In this document: piece by piece, positions 1 through 10,043 of the stretch
Numbering within the stretch: the first letter of the stretch is position 1
Layout of the letters: each line of letters opens with the position of its first letter
DNA from: Maratus speciosus
Taxonomy: Eukaryota > Arthropoda > Arachnida > Araneae > Salticidae
Reading direction: 5' to 3'
Assembly (NCBI GenBank): GCA_963932465.1
Contig: OZ010800.1
Coordinates: forward strand, 97,421,307-97,485,306
DNA: 64,000 nt
Made by a program: the position numbers and the translations under genes
Notes under the pieces: model-generated
Seen by the model: the letters and a program-made list of their open reading frames with translations, nothing else
What the model was told of the DNA's origin: nothing
Databases searched by the model: none

Positions 1-24
1 GAAAAAAAAATAGTTTGTCGTTGG

Positions 25-527
25 GCTCCCATAATTAACAGAACACTAAAAAGTGGAGTGCGTCAGAATCAGTAAAGAACCTTAAAAACCCTTTAATGAT
101 GATGGCCGCCGCATTATTTCTAATATCATTACTTGTGATGAGACGTACATACATTTGTTTGATGTTCCAACACGTCAATAAAGTAAAGTATAGGTCTTTG
201 AAGATGATTTCAAACCAAAAATTGTGAAAAGACAATGTGCTATGAAAAAAGGTATGTATACAGTGTGCTTCAGAATTACAGGTCAGGTGAAAGCCATTAA
301 GCTAGAGGGGCAGAAGATAGTGACAGCTAACTGGTACACCCCTAATGGTCTTCCAGAAATTCTTCAAGTGGTGAATGTTATGGGACTCATGTTTCACCAT
401 GGCAATGCATCTTACCATTGAGCAAGGATTGCAGTAGTGTTTCTATAACGACAAAAGCATGAGCTATAACATCCACTTTATTCTACTAATCTTGCTATGT
501 GCGACTTTTGATTGTTTTTTAATCTAA

Positions 528-561
<34 letters not shown>

Positions 562-727
562 GTGGGTGTAGATTTCATTCCGAAGATGAGATTGATGATG
601 TTATAAAATAATATTTTTCATTTATTCCAAGAAATTGATTGCTTGAGGCATTTAATCTTTGGAAAATTAGGCTACAAACTTGCATAGATCTTAGAGGGAA
701 CTACTTTGAACACTACAAAGTGTTGAT
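25..727 (+). pseudogene. mariner-family transposase relic
   Basis: A decayed Tc1/mariner transposase read across several frames. Conserved pieces appear in the expected order. TCDETY holds the first catalytic Asp (about 130-150). A central block with KAIKLEGQKIVTANWY follows (about 285-345). HHGNASYH (about 395-420) is where the family has HHDNASSH, so the second catalytic Asp is Gly. YSTNLAMCDF (about 482-515) replaces the usual YSPDLAPCDF, so the third Asp is Asn. The C-terminal tail (RFHSEDEIDD, then FNLWKIRLQTCID) continues after a 32-base A run to about 727. In-frame stops and frameshifts are present. An open stretch of 65 codons (224-421) is only the best-preserved part. The N-terminal DNA-binding region lies outside the window or is lost, and I see no terminal inverted repeats. 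Clearly inactive. Confidence 0.85.
529..560 (+). repeat. A32 homopolymer inside the transposase relic
   Basis: An uninterrupted run of 32 A residues. Transposase-like sequence reads up to it (LFFNLTK) and resumes right after it in another frame (RGCRFHSEDE). It therefore looks like a lysine-codon stretch that expanded after the gene died, not a poly(A) tail of a retroposed copy. Confidence 0.8.
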
Positions 728-2639
728 AAGTTTAACTTGTACAGTTTAGCTGTATCTTAAAAATTTCAGAGTGATGTTCGTATAAGAAAAGCTCATGCGA
801 TTACACGTCCAAGAACTTTTAAATTCACATCTAATTTTTTTTTTAATTTTGAGTGAATGTATGTTTATTTTTATTTAATAAAGATAAAACTTATGTATTC
901 GTAAACTTATCACACATTTTGTAAAATGAAATCTTAATTTTTTTTATTATTTTTGTTTTCTCAATTTTGTTTTTAAATATAATGTGTCTTTGCCGCATGG
1001 GATATGTTTTTTAAATTTTTAAATTTGCAAAAGATATATCACAAATAAAAACCTTTTTCCATGAAACTTTTAATATTTTCCATGAATAGCAATGGTAGAA
1101 ATAGCTTTTAAAGACTGAAGTAATGATGCTTCGGAAGATTAAAAATATTAAAAATTATAATAAAATGTTTTATCGACATTTCCCTGATTTCCTAATCTTT
1201 ATTTCCCAATCCAATCTGTTACCTGAATGTATTCTTTCTTTTGATTTATGTTTTTCTATATCTAAACATCTGCATTTTAGAAGTGAAAATAAATAGATTT
1301 ATATCCAGATAAATATATAGTTCCTATAAAAAGTTCAAATATTTACTTTTTATAGGAAGAAAATATTTCGAATTTCAGTACTGTTGCTTGTTTGTTATTC
1401 ATGTTATCATTTGTACCTTATAGAAATCATACAATTTTCACGTCTTGGGAACTTTTCAAGAAACTCCGATAAATGCAAAAATTCTGAATGTACTGTATGC
1501 TGAAATTTTTTGTTAAAGAGAGTTTGTTTGTTTAGCTGTACACATTCCAAATTTAGAGGAAAATATTTTTGAGGTATCAGAGTTTGTTTCTCTAAAACTA
1601 GAAAAAAAGTTATATTTTAGTATATTTTCGATTGAAAGCCTCGTATACACCAGAATAAGTTAGACATTTTTTTTTAAAAAACTTATATTTAATTTTTTTA
1701 AATTTCGAATTTAAAAATGATAAAAGATTCAATTCGGTATTCCAAGTTAATGAACAATGATTTTTTATTAAAACTCTACCATGTTTTTTACTTTTAATAC
1801 ATTTTTTTTTTATTGCCCACCAACAACACAAACACTAAAAGCTTTTTTATATGAAAAATGTCTAAATATATACAATTCAAATTCAATTATGAGATTTAAA
1901 AGTGATACTTTCATATTAGTCGCATGCTTAGTGGTTAATAACAGAGGAAATAGTCTAATATCGCTATTTACAGCAACATTTTTGATTATGTTTATTACAG
2001 AAGTTTCAGCTTTTACTTGAATTGTCTATTAAATTTATGTTTTAACTATAGCTTTTTTCATTTACTTATTTATGTAGTTTTAATTTGGTTCTGATGGAAC
2101 ATTAGCTCGGAACAAACGCTGGACTATTTATATTTAATTATTTTATATTTCGAAATAGAGCTACATGCGACGGAGATACATTAAAAAAACATCAAGCTTG
2201 AAGTTCATTTTAAAATTTATAAAAAATTAGTAAATCAAGGTACTTACACTTTTCGGAAAAAAAAAAATATTTAAAGAACATCTTTTTCGCAATACAAAGC
2301 TGATAAAATTAATAAAGGACGATGTTTAGAAGTTAAGAAAAATTGAAATAAAAGCAAAACTTATTAATCAGGTCTTGCAAAAGCCAATATGACATCAGTG
2401 TTACTCACAGATATGCTTTTGACTTATAAAATAAGATATTTATTTTTAACTCTTTGTGTACCAAATTATAAACTGCTGAAAATTTCACCTTCAAAAGTTT
2501 TTTTCCTGAATTTTTGAAAATCCGTTAAAATATTTCCGTAACCATTATGTAACTAATACGAAGATTTCGTCTATTAATTTAAGGAGTACAGACTTATAAA
2601 ATTATACTTATTAAATTAAGTAGACTATTTACACTAGTT
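728..2639. other. AT-rich stretch without a recognisable gene
   Basis: No supported gene, RNA or mobile element. Open frames here (for example 1781-2020 and its antisense partner) are short, composed of AT-rich codons and resemble no family I know. Several A and T homopolymers occur. Confidence 0.6.
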
Positions 2640-2788
2640 CTTTCAGGTCTCGTGACCGCTGCTATGTATTAGAGTGCGCCAATGAATTCTCTGTACTTGC
2701 TGCTATTTGGGCGTAATTTTTCTTCATTGTTTAGATTTAAATAACCAGGCTCTACATCGGTGTGCCGCATTGTTTCGCTCTTAGCTAT
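2640..2788 (-). pseudogene. Ty1/copia-type reverse transcriptase/RNase H fragment
   Basis: On the minus strand the sequence after about 2788 reads DVEPGYLNLNNEEKL, then SSKYREFIGAL, a stop, then YIAAVTRPERTS. The signature YREaIGaLlYIAtvTRPDIs is a hallmark of Ty1/copia pol at the RT/RNase H connection; a Ty3/gypsy protein should not have it at this place. The fragment directly continues the frame of the gypsy RT to its right, so the two look joined. It is cut off at about 2640. Family assignment rests on motif recognition only. Confidence 0.6.
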
Positions 2789-3431
2789 TAAAGAGTAATC
2801 TTGAATGAATTTACGAAAATATGAAGTTAGTCCGACAAATGAATGTACATCTTTTATACTTTTAGGTTCTGGGAATTTGAGGACAGCTTTAGTTTTTAAA
2901 GGAGATGGATGCAGTTGACCATTTGTAATGTGGTAACTCAAAAAATCAATTTCTCTCCGTAAAAAGTGGCATTTTTTAAGATTCAATTCTAAACCATATT
3001 CGGATGAAGTTGTAAGGACGCGTTGTAATTCCTAGAGTCTTTCGACTTCGTTTTCAGCAGGTATTACGAAGTCATACATATAGACAATAAGTACTTTTTC
3101 ATTAATGGGGTCTCGAAAAACGTTATAAATACATCTATGAAAAACTAAGGGTGCTTCGTTGAGGCCATAATTCATATATAAGAATTCAAATTGACCAGCA
3201 TGTGTTACGAAAGAAGTGTATTTTCTACTATTTTCTTCTACTTCGACGTGAAAAAATACATTTTTAAGGACAAGAGTAGTAAATACTTTTGCAGAATGCA
3301 ACTGATCAGTAATGTCATCAATTACTGGGAGGGGGAAAACGTTGTTTATATGTTTTAGAATTTAACGTCCTATAGGCAACACACAATCTATATGAGCCAT
3401 TTTTCTTTTTCGCTAGGACAATAGATGATTT
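2789..3431 (-). pseudogene. Ty3/gypsy reverse transcriptase, C-terminal two thirds
   Basis: Minus-strand RT pieces in several frames. SSIVLAKKKNGSYRLCV (about 3435-3385) is the fingers motif. FTTLVLKNVFFHVEVEE corresponds to the palm motif usually FsTLDLknGFfhi, with the catalytic Asp replaced by Val. Next are HAGQFEFLYMNYGLNEAP and VYMYDF, where YMDDF is expected, so the first Asp of the YxDD box is Tyr. NLKKCHFLRREIDFLSYHI and FVGLTSYFRKFIQDYSLIA are the typical gypsy thumb. Several stops and shifts are present. Two catalytic Asp residues are lost, so the enzyme is dead. Confidence 0.85.
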
Positions 3432-3940
3432 GATTTGATTTGATAGCCTAAGAGGGACTGCTAAGGACCAGGATCTAGTCTGCAGAGCATAGCATCCCTC
3501 CCGGTCACCTTTATTACGGTTTGTTAAAAAAATTACAATGAAAAAGTTGCAATATTCAGCCGGAGCTGTACCCGCCGTTAGACGCGACAAATGGCAGGTT
3601 TAAAATAAGTTTGCTCAAGAAAAAATAATAATTATGAGCTATGGTCTAAGACCAGATCGTCTCTGCCAGGGAAAAACCTTCAACGCGACAGGCGGCAGAG
3701 CTTGAGAAGATGTTCTGCATTGGGAATTGCAGCTGACGGTTTCTAGGTAAGGTTGGAGAGATCTCTGAGAAAAAGACATATTTTAAGTAGTTTACTGTTA
3801 AGGGCATGACTATTAAGGATATTGCGAAGCCATTCCTTCGGAGGGATGGCAGGCTTTTTAATATGCCACTGTGCTGTTAACGGGCAGGTGAAATAATAAT
3901 GGGAGAGAAACGCCACTGCACTAAACTCGCAAAGGAATGT
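3432..3940 (-). mobile_element. ~510 bp insertion splitting the gypsy RT
   Basis: The RT reads up to SNFSCAY at about 3941 and resumes with SSIVLAKKKNG at about 3431. In intact gypsy proteins these are almost adjacent, so about 510 bp has been inserted. The inserted DNA has no long ORF. On the minus strand it ends in a short repeat of AAATC units next to the junction (3427-3443), as many SINEs and LINE 3' ends do. It is less AT-rich than its surroundings. I could not identify a clean target-site duplication or a tRNA-like promoter. A 5'-truncated LINE or a SINE is most likely. Confidence 0.5.
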
Positions 3941-4085
3941 ATATGCACATGAAAAATTACTAGTGCTTTTACGAATAATTCCCTTTTCGAGCCACTGAGA
4001 AATTTGTTTTTTGATGAAGTTTTTCTCTGTTGGCGCCAAGCGTCTGGGAGGACAAGTGACAGGTGTTTCGTTTTACAGATGAATT
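3941..4085 (-). pseudogene. Ty3/gypsy reverse transcriptase, N-terminal part
   Basis: The minus strand reads TPVTCPPRRLAPTEKNFIKK, then QISQWLEKGIIRKSTSNFSC. This is the start of the gypsy RT domain: an R-R-L-P/A-P motif, then a helix, then the kGIIrpS motif. It is separated by a frameshift from the protease upstream and by the inserted element from the rest of the RT. Confidence 0.8.
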
Positions 4086-4790
4086 GATAATTTAACATCA
4101 GTGGTCTTTATTTTTCTGGGAGAATAATTTTGAATAAGTTCTGAAATTTTTGAACGTATTGTTTCATCGGTAATATGAGATAAATCAAGATTAAAATCGT
4201 CTAACACATGAGCAACATTAATCAAAAAATTATTGGACATATTGTCATTTTTCTCGATTTTTTGCATCGAAATATTATTTCGAGAAATTGTTAAAATACT
4301 TTGTTGTATAACATCTGTACCAATAATAAGGTAAAAAGATATGGAATAATCTGGGACTATATAAACATTAGTTGTATAATTAAAATGATCTATCATAATG
4401 GCCGTAGAGAAAAAACCCAGGGATCTGATTATAGTATTTCCTAATCCAGTTAATGTGATGGTTGAATGTTCAAGGTTCGAGATTGTAGGGAGTTTGGGGT
4501 AACTACTTTTCTTTAGCAAACTTCTTACACTGCCCGTATCTACCAATGATGTAACGTGTACAGACGAATTAATGACTTGTTTGGTCATGAAAGGGTCCGA
4601 CATAACTGCGGAAATATTGGAGGGATCAGACTTAACTCTAGGCCTCCTTGGTAGATCACATAGAGCTGATTTATGGCCAAAATTCGAGCAATTGAACAAC
4701 GAGGGCCTTTGTCTTTATGTATGCATTGGCTACTTTTTTTGATTTGACAAACCACAATTAAAGCAAAAAAGATCAGATTTTGGTCGAAAG
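4073..4790 (-). pseudogene. gypsy nucleocapsid zinc knuckles and retropepsin
   Basis: An open frame at 4699-4073 (208 codons) begins in a zinc knuckle, FNCSNFGHKSALC. Its first Cys is replaced because Leu-Phe stands where Cys-Phe is expected. A further upstream knuckle starts CFNCG at about 4760. The aspartic protease follows with SLVDTGS (about 4545-4525), its catalytic Asp intact. Hydrophobic strands and IIGTDVIQQ, the analogue of the retropepsin ILGxDfl motif, come next. A linker leads into the RT in another frame. Order and strand agree with a Ty3/gypsy gag-pol. Confidence 0.8.
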
Positions 4791-5175
4791 AATTTCTCTT
4801 TCACTGGCATTTCAGGTTTCACTTTAAGAAATTTAGTGTTCTCAAAGTCATGTTTTTTTTATAATTTTGGAGCTTTTGTTTGAGTTCTACAATGGATTGG
4901 CATCCATATAATATTGATTTTCTTAAAACAGGGTCCGTTATACCATTTATGGTATATTGTATTAATGCGGAATGCTCGTTACCACGTGAGCATAATTGTT
5001 TCGTAACAAGAAAACATTATTCTACTGATTCATTTCCTTCCAATTTTCATTTGTTTAATATATCATGTAACTCGGCAGAATTATAAGTGGTACTGAATTC
5101 TGAAATTAAGAGTTGTTAAGGCTTCTCATATGAATTGATATGAAATTCAGTCTGTACTAACAACTAGACTTTTCC

Positions 5176-5784
5176 TCATAAGGATCTTTTACAAAATATG
5201 AATTTATGAAAGTCAGATAAATTAAACATACTAGTGACATAGTCGAAACTACTGAACCGGACATTTATTTCACTAAAACAACTTTCGTCAAAAGGAGGTA
5301 CAACACTTTCAACATCAGTAAAACTAATAGATGATGGCACAAAACTTTGAACTGGAAGTTGCTTGTTTTTGTCAACATTTGATAATTCGGTGTTATTACT
5401 TGTAGTCATATTATTTGAAGGCAATTCGGGTTCCGAGTCAGTGTCACTTTCATTTTGTATAATATTAGTTTGTAGTAAGCTCAAGTCTGAAAGGTGTGTA
5501 ACTAATCGGGTTGCAAGATCATTTAAAGATCCTTCATTAGCAATACAAAGTAAATTACACACTGTAATGAGATTATTTAAATTAAAATAAGTTTGAACTT
5601 TAGTTATTTTATTTTTGAACTTGGTGCTGTCGGTTTGAAAATCGAAACCAGTAAAATCACGTATTCTCTTTCTATTAGATCGACCACCTTCAGAATCAAA
5701 TAGGAATTTATGTAGTAATTTAATTTTATTTGTTCGTTCATTTTTAAATGCAAGTTCCAGTTCAGGTATCTCAACTAATTTCAT
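5176..5784 (-). CDS. gag-like ORF with SAP-like segment
   Basis: An open frame of 202 codons upstream of the zinc knuckles on the same strand, in the position of gag. Residues ~45-105 have a pattern seen in DEK/SAP-type DNA-binding segments: KRIRDFTGFDF, then a basic helix (KFKNKITKVQ), then NLITVCNLLCIANEGSLNDL followed by TRLVTHL, with the small-residue turn typical of SAP helices. The C-terminal half is rich in Ser, Asn, Asp and Glu and low in complexity. A SAP-like fold would suggest nucleic-acid binding. The start at 5784 (ATG) is the first in frame. Whether it is intact is unknown because the C-terminal half is separated from the knuckles by stops. Confidence 0.55.
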   Translation of the reverse strand: MKLVEIPELELAFKNERTNKIKLLHKFLFDSEGGRSNRKRIRDFTGFDFQTDSTKFKNKITKVQTYFNLNNLITVCNLLCIANEGSLNDLATRLVTHLSDLSLLQTNIIQNESDTDSEPELPSNNMTTSNNTELSNVDKNKQLPVQSFVPSSISFTDVESVVPPFDESCFSEINVRFSSFDYVTSMFNLSDFHKFIFCKRSL

Positions 5785-5888
5785 AATAAAATATATAACT
5801 ATGGACTCACCGTTAGAATAATTACCAGCTTGAATCTATAAAATGGATAATTCTGACGAATGAATAATATTGGTGGGTTAATTGTTAC

Positions 5889-5904
5889 TTCTGACACCAC
5901 TTTG
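5889..5904 (-). promoter_or_regulatory. putative primer-binding site of the minus-strand gypsy
   Basis: The minus strand reads TGGTGTCAGAAGTAAC, beginning with the TGG that pairs with a tRNA CCA end. It lies about 105 bp upstream of the gag-like ORF, as expected for a PBS just downstream of a 5' LTR. I recall similar TGGTGTCAGAAG sites in other Ty3/gypsy elements. The priming tRNA is not assigned. Confidence 0.4.
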
Positions 5905-6260
5905 TGGATGAGACTCTATTTATAACTCATTTCTAAGACGAACACTGACATTTATTTAGACGAAGACAAAACAAAAATTCAGTTTAAAGCCTCTTCATAA
6001 TCTATATTTAACTTAAAAGCAACAAACTTTGTCTTCATTTACTCAGCATCGTCGAATATTTCTAAGATTTTCCTACGTCATTAAAATCTTCTATTTTATA
6101 TCGTCGAAAATATTCTGTTACTTTTAACAAAACCGCCGTCGTCTAATTCTTTCTCGTTCTATTTTTTTTTTTTTTTTGCATTTCCACTTCACGCAGCTTC
6201 GTTACCTTTTTAATCTCGAAGCGGAGGGCAGCGACGGGAACATTGAGTCTGGATGCAGGT
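5905..6260 (-). other. possible remnant of the gypsy 5' LTR
   Basis: If the PBS call is right, the sequence on its right is the LTR. It contains a T run (6163-6178) and a GC-richer patch (6195-6260) that could be an LTR end starting TGTTCCCG on the minus strand. No second LTR copy exists in the window, so the boundaries cannot be proven. Confidence 0.25.
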
Positions 6261-6908
6261 GTTATATGAGAAGTTTCCCACGTTAATTTTATATTAGAAG
6301 TTTATTACGGAGGTATAGAAAAACTCCGTTTTGCTTAGAGCACGTTTAAGATAAGCATGAAAGAACATCGGGTAAAATACAAGGTAACATTTATATTTAT
6401 AGCATCATTTAAAGTTCAATAGTTACGTGGAAATTCTGATAAAAGTTAATATTAGTCCACCAACATTTCATTTAAAATGCCCTAAATATTTCTTAATGAT
6501 TCTCTAAATTTTATATCACAAGGTTTGAATGATCTTGAAATTAAAATGAGAAAATTTCTTTCCATTAGAAGATACTTTATTTCATTTTTATACTGTAACT
6601 AGATTGTACCCGTCAAGATTTGACGGTAAATAACTTGAATGTTCCATTAGAAAAATTCTTGAATTTTGAATTAGTTGCTTTTAAATTAACTATTGAAATT
6701 GTGACAAATTTCTATATTGCATAAAGGATTCCTGTTTCTTGAAGGCGAGCTAGAGGGTGCTGTCAGTCTAACCTATTGAATGAAGTGAAAGAACTTTAAG
6801 TTTATAATTTACAGCCAATTATTCTTGTCTTTTATCTGAAATTTACCAAAAAATACTGGGCAGAGCATTTATTTTTACTTACTACAGTCTCTTTTTTTTT
6901 CTGTTTTT
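6261..6908. other. AT-rich stretch without a recognisable gene
   Basis: I see no coding or structural feature here beyond T-rich runs just before the tandem duplication. Confidence 0.5.
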
Positions 6909-7756
6909 ATTTTTATTTTTATAACTACACGACCTTTAACAACTGCCATAAATTTTATTTATATCAGTCTTATTCTTTAAAAGCCTAATTTTGAAACTTG
7001 ATGCAACTAACGATTTATAATATGTATTTTCTATTACTTTAATTTTATTTTACTTTTTTCTTCATTTTTTAAATATTAAACAATAGATATCAATATAATT
7101 TATTTTATATATCTTATATGAACATTTTCCTTTCTTTCCGTTTTATTTATTTATTTTACGGAAACGAATGGCAAGCTTTTCCTTTTGACTCACACGCCTA
7201 TATATTCTTGATAATGGTCAACAAATATAAACAAAAGTTGTAGATCAGCTCAATTTATTTAATTGATAATTACATGCAAAATATTTTAGGTTAAATATTT
7301 TAAATATAAAATATTTTTGTTGAAAAAATAACAATATCTATTTTTATTTTTATAACTACACGACCTTTAAAAGCTGCCATGAATTTTATTTATATCAGTT
7401 TCATTCTCTAAAAGCCTAATTTTAAAACTTGATGCAACTAACGATTTATAATATATATATTTTTTTTGTTTACTTGAATTTTATTTTACTTTTTTCTCCA
7501 TTTTTTAAATATTAAACTATAGATATCAATATAATTTATTTTATAGTTCTTATATGAATATTTTCCTTTCTTTCCGTTTTATTTATTTATTTATTTATTC
7601 TAACGGAAAAGAATGGCAAACGTTTCCTTTTGACTCCCACACCTATATATTCTTGATAACGGTAACAAAAATCTAAACAAAAGTTGTAGATCAGCTCAAT
7701 TTATTTAATTGATAATTACATGCAAAATATTTTAGGTTAAATATTTTAAATATAAA
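6909..7756. repeat. direct tandem duplication, ~0.4 kb unit
   Basis: Copy 1 (6909-7310) and copy 2 (7340-7756) are direct repeats separated by about 30 bp, starting 431 bp apart. Shared blocks include ATAACTACACGACCTTTAA, GATGCAACTAACGATTTATA and AGTTGTAGATCAGCTCAATT. By eye they differ by scattered substitutions and small indels; the internal TTTA repeat is longer in copy 2. No coding potential. Confidence 0.85.
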
Positions 7757-7867
7757 TTATTTTTTCAAAGTATTTTTGAGTGTTAAATTTCATTTAATGA
7801 TAAAACATTCAAATAATAATAAAATCAAAATCATATAACTTCTCATCTTAATAAAATATCATTATCG

Positions 7868-8166
7868 AAATGAATTATCGCCAAAAATGGTACAGAAATC
7901 ATTTTGGCGGGCGTTGGGCTCGAACCCGCGTCGTCCACAAAAGATCAGAGCTTTAAACTGGTGCTTTAGCCCACTCTGCTAACCGGACCTGTCCTACCTT
8001 TCCCCTAAATGGAAGATCTAGTAAATTTAACTTCACGCATGCGCAAATGCGTGAATTTTTGAGTCTGATCTTACAGAATCAGGTTTATGCTTTAATATAT
8101 ATGATAATAAATTGGACTATTTCATTTTTTTTTTGCTGTAATCATAAATTGGGCGATAATTCATTT
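7868..8166. repeat. 15 bp inverted repeat bracketing a tRNA-like sequence
   Basis: AAATGAATTATCGCC at 7868-7882 is exactly inverted at 8152-8166. Between them lie the tRNA-like sequence and a hairpin (8032-8055: 9 bp stem TTCACGCAT/ATGCGTGAA, 6 nt loop). A small foldback element that contains a tRNA-like promoter is possible. A target duplication was not found. Confidence 0.4.
7906..7989 (-). tRNA. tRNA-like sequence (pseudo-tRNA or SINE head)
   Basis: Read on the minus strand, it has a D-arm-like stem TTAGC/GCTAA with loop AGAGTGG, which fits an A box. It also has the B-box-like GGTTCGAGCCC of a T arm. The segment between could form a weak anticodon arm around CAGTTTAAAGCTCTG. The two ends (GGTCCGG and GCCCGCC) do not make a proper acceptor stem. 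It is therefore not a convincing functional tRNA. A decayed tRNA gene or the RNA polymerase III promoter of a tRNA-derived SINE fits best. Isotype not assigned; the loop recalls tRNA-Leu. Confidence 0.5.
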
Positions 8167-10043
8167 TGTTTTTTCGCCTTAGTGCAATTTATTGTAGAGT
8201 TCTGACAGAGATTTCATGGATCACTCGTAATTATTTGTAGTTGATTGATTCTTTTGCTAATTTAAAAATTGTGTAGTCACTTCATTTATGATATTTCCAA
8301 CAGTATTGAAGTAATCAAATTTGAATATTAACATGTGTATTATCTTTTTGAAATGTTACCATGTATGAGATAGAAAAAAGTTTTGGGATTGACACTACCG
8401 ACTAGTTTCCGAAAATAATCCTTTATTTTTAGGTGAAGAATATTTAATTTTTTGAGTGTATTTAAAACGTAGAGAATTAAAATAGCAGTTCTTGATCTTT
8501 AAAAAATGAAATAAATTAAAAAATGATAATTTAAAAATCAAAAATGAGTGCATTTAATTCTATAACACCTTTTTTTTTAAAGTTTCAATTTTAGATATAT
8601 TTTTAGAAGAACTTTAGAACATTAAGAAATAAGAATATCTGAGACTGTATCTAATAATATTAATGAGAGACTCTGATTAAATACACCTTCCCCCTTAAAA
8701 AAAGTGTTTTGAAATAAATAACCTTTTTATTTCAAGTACAAAAGACGTCGTGTAACTACGAGAGGAGGAGAAAGTCTTTCTCTGCACACTTAGAGCAGAG
8801 CATATTTCATGTATTACGTGCACTTCGAGTGTAGTACCTTGTGGAAAACAGCTAATGATCTACTTAAAAGGCAAAAAATAGCGTCATGATCAAACAGCAG
8901 ACGTAAAGACTAGTCCGAATCAGTTCCCAGGGAAATGGAAGCGTGAGTAGGAATATATGCAATAATTTCTGATATATTGTCTTATAATACCAAGAGAAAA
9001 TAAAAAGAGTTTTAAAAGAAAAAGAAATAATCTTTTTTTTTTAAATTTACAGTTTCTGTACCAATTTCAGACATTACTTCATACTTTAAAGTCAATTTTA
9101 ATCGTGTAATATATACAGGTGTGTTTCCATAAAATATGTTTCATGTAACAGTTAAACAAATATATCACACGCCACATTTAAAAAGACCTATTAAAAAGTT
9201 TACCACAATAACGTTTTCGTTCCTACTGGAATATCCTCAGTTGGCTGACTGAAAGTTTTTCGTTTATCTATTTATCTTGATTCGAGATCAGCCGATTCCC
9301 TATTTTTCCCCTTTTTTCTTTCCTCTTTGCCCTCTTTAAGTATCTTCATTCATCGAGAGTCAATAAGTGCGTCTGTCATATCATTACAAAGTTTTGTTTC
9401 AGGAGTCTGAATTTCTATAGCTTCAGGTAGTAGGGCGTTATGCATATTTTCGTAGTTCGCAATTTTCTCTATCTGTAAAGTTTCTATCTGTAGGGGGTGT
9501 ATAGGGTTATTTTTTGTATAGCTGTAGCTTCTTTATTCAATTTTAGCTCTCTGAAATGCTCTTTCTTCCTTTCATCAATTTTCATTTTAGTCATTCGTAT
9601 ATAATTATTATTTTTCTTTTTTTCTATTTACGCAACTGATTTTATATATACCTGCAGTTTGAGTTTTTTCATAATTTTCTGTTTCATTTCTTATTGCTTG
9701 TGGAATATTTTGCAAACCCCTTCCACTCTCGACCAGACAGCAGGCGCCAGATCATGTGGTCTGACTGGAGAATTAATATTAAAAACATTTTTTCTCTTGT
9801 TCTTTTAGCTTTTAGTTTTGAAGTAGTAATGATAAAAATTGAACGCAGCAGGTAAAATGTGTATATGTTTTCTTTGTCTTGGTTTTCTAATAGAAGAAAT
9901 AATGTTTTAATTTTAAAAGGGGAAATTTATTTTCTAATATGAAATCATGCATGTTTCTTGACTTCTTTATAGAAGAAAATAACTGCTGAAATTTTAACAA
10001 GATAATATCTTGGATTATCAGTGTGGAATATATATATATATAT
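8167..10043. other. AT-rich stretch without a recognisable gene
   Basis: No supported gene. It holds a pyrimidine-rich block (9298-9345) and a TA microsatellite (10028-10043) into which the LTR element on the right inserted. No ORF above 60 codons is credible. Confidence 0.55.

Noticed and set aside
7906..7989. Functional tRNA gene
   Set aside because: Acceptor ends do not pair and the anticodon stem is weak; only A- and B-box-like parts are good.
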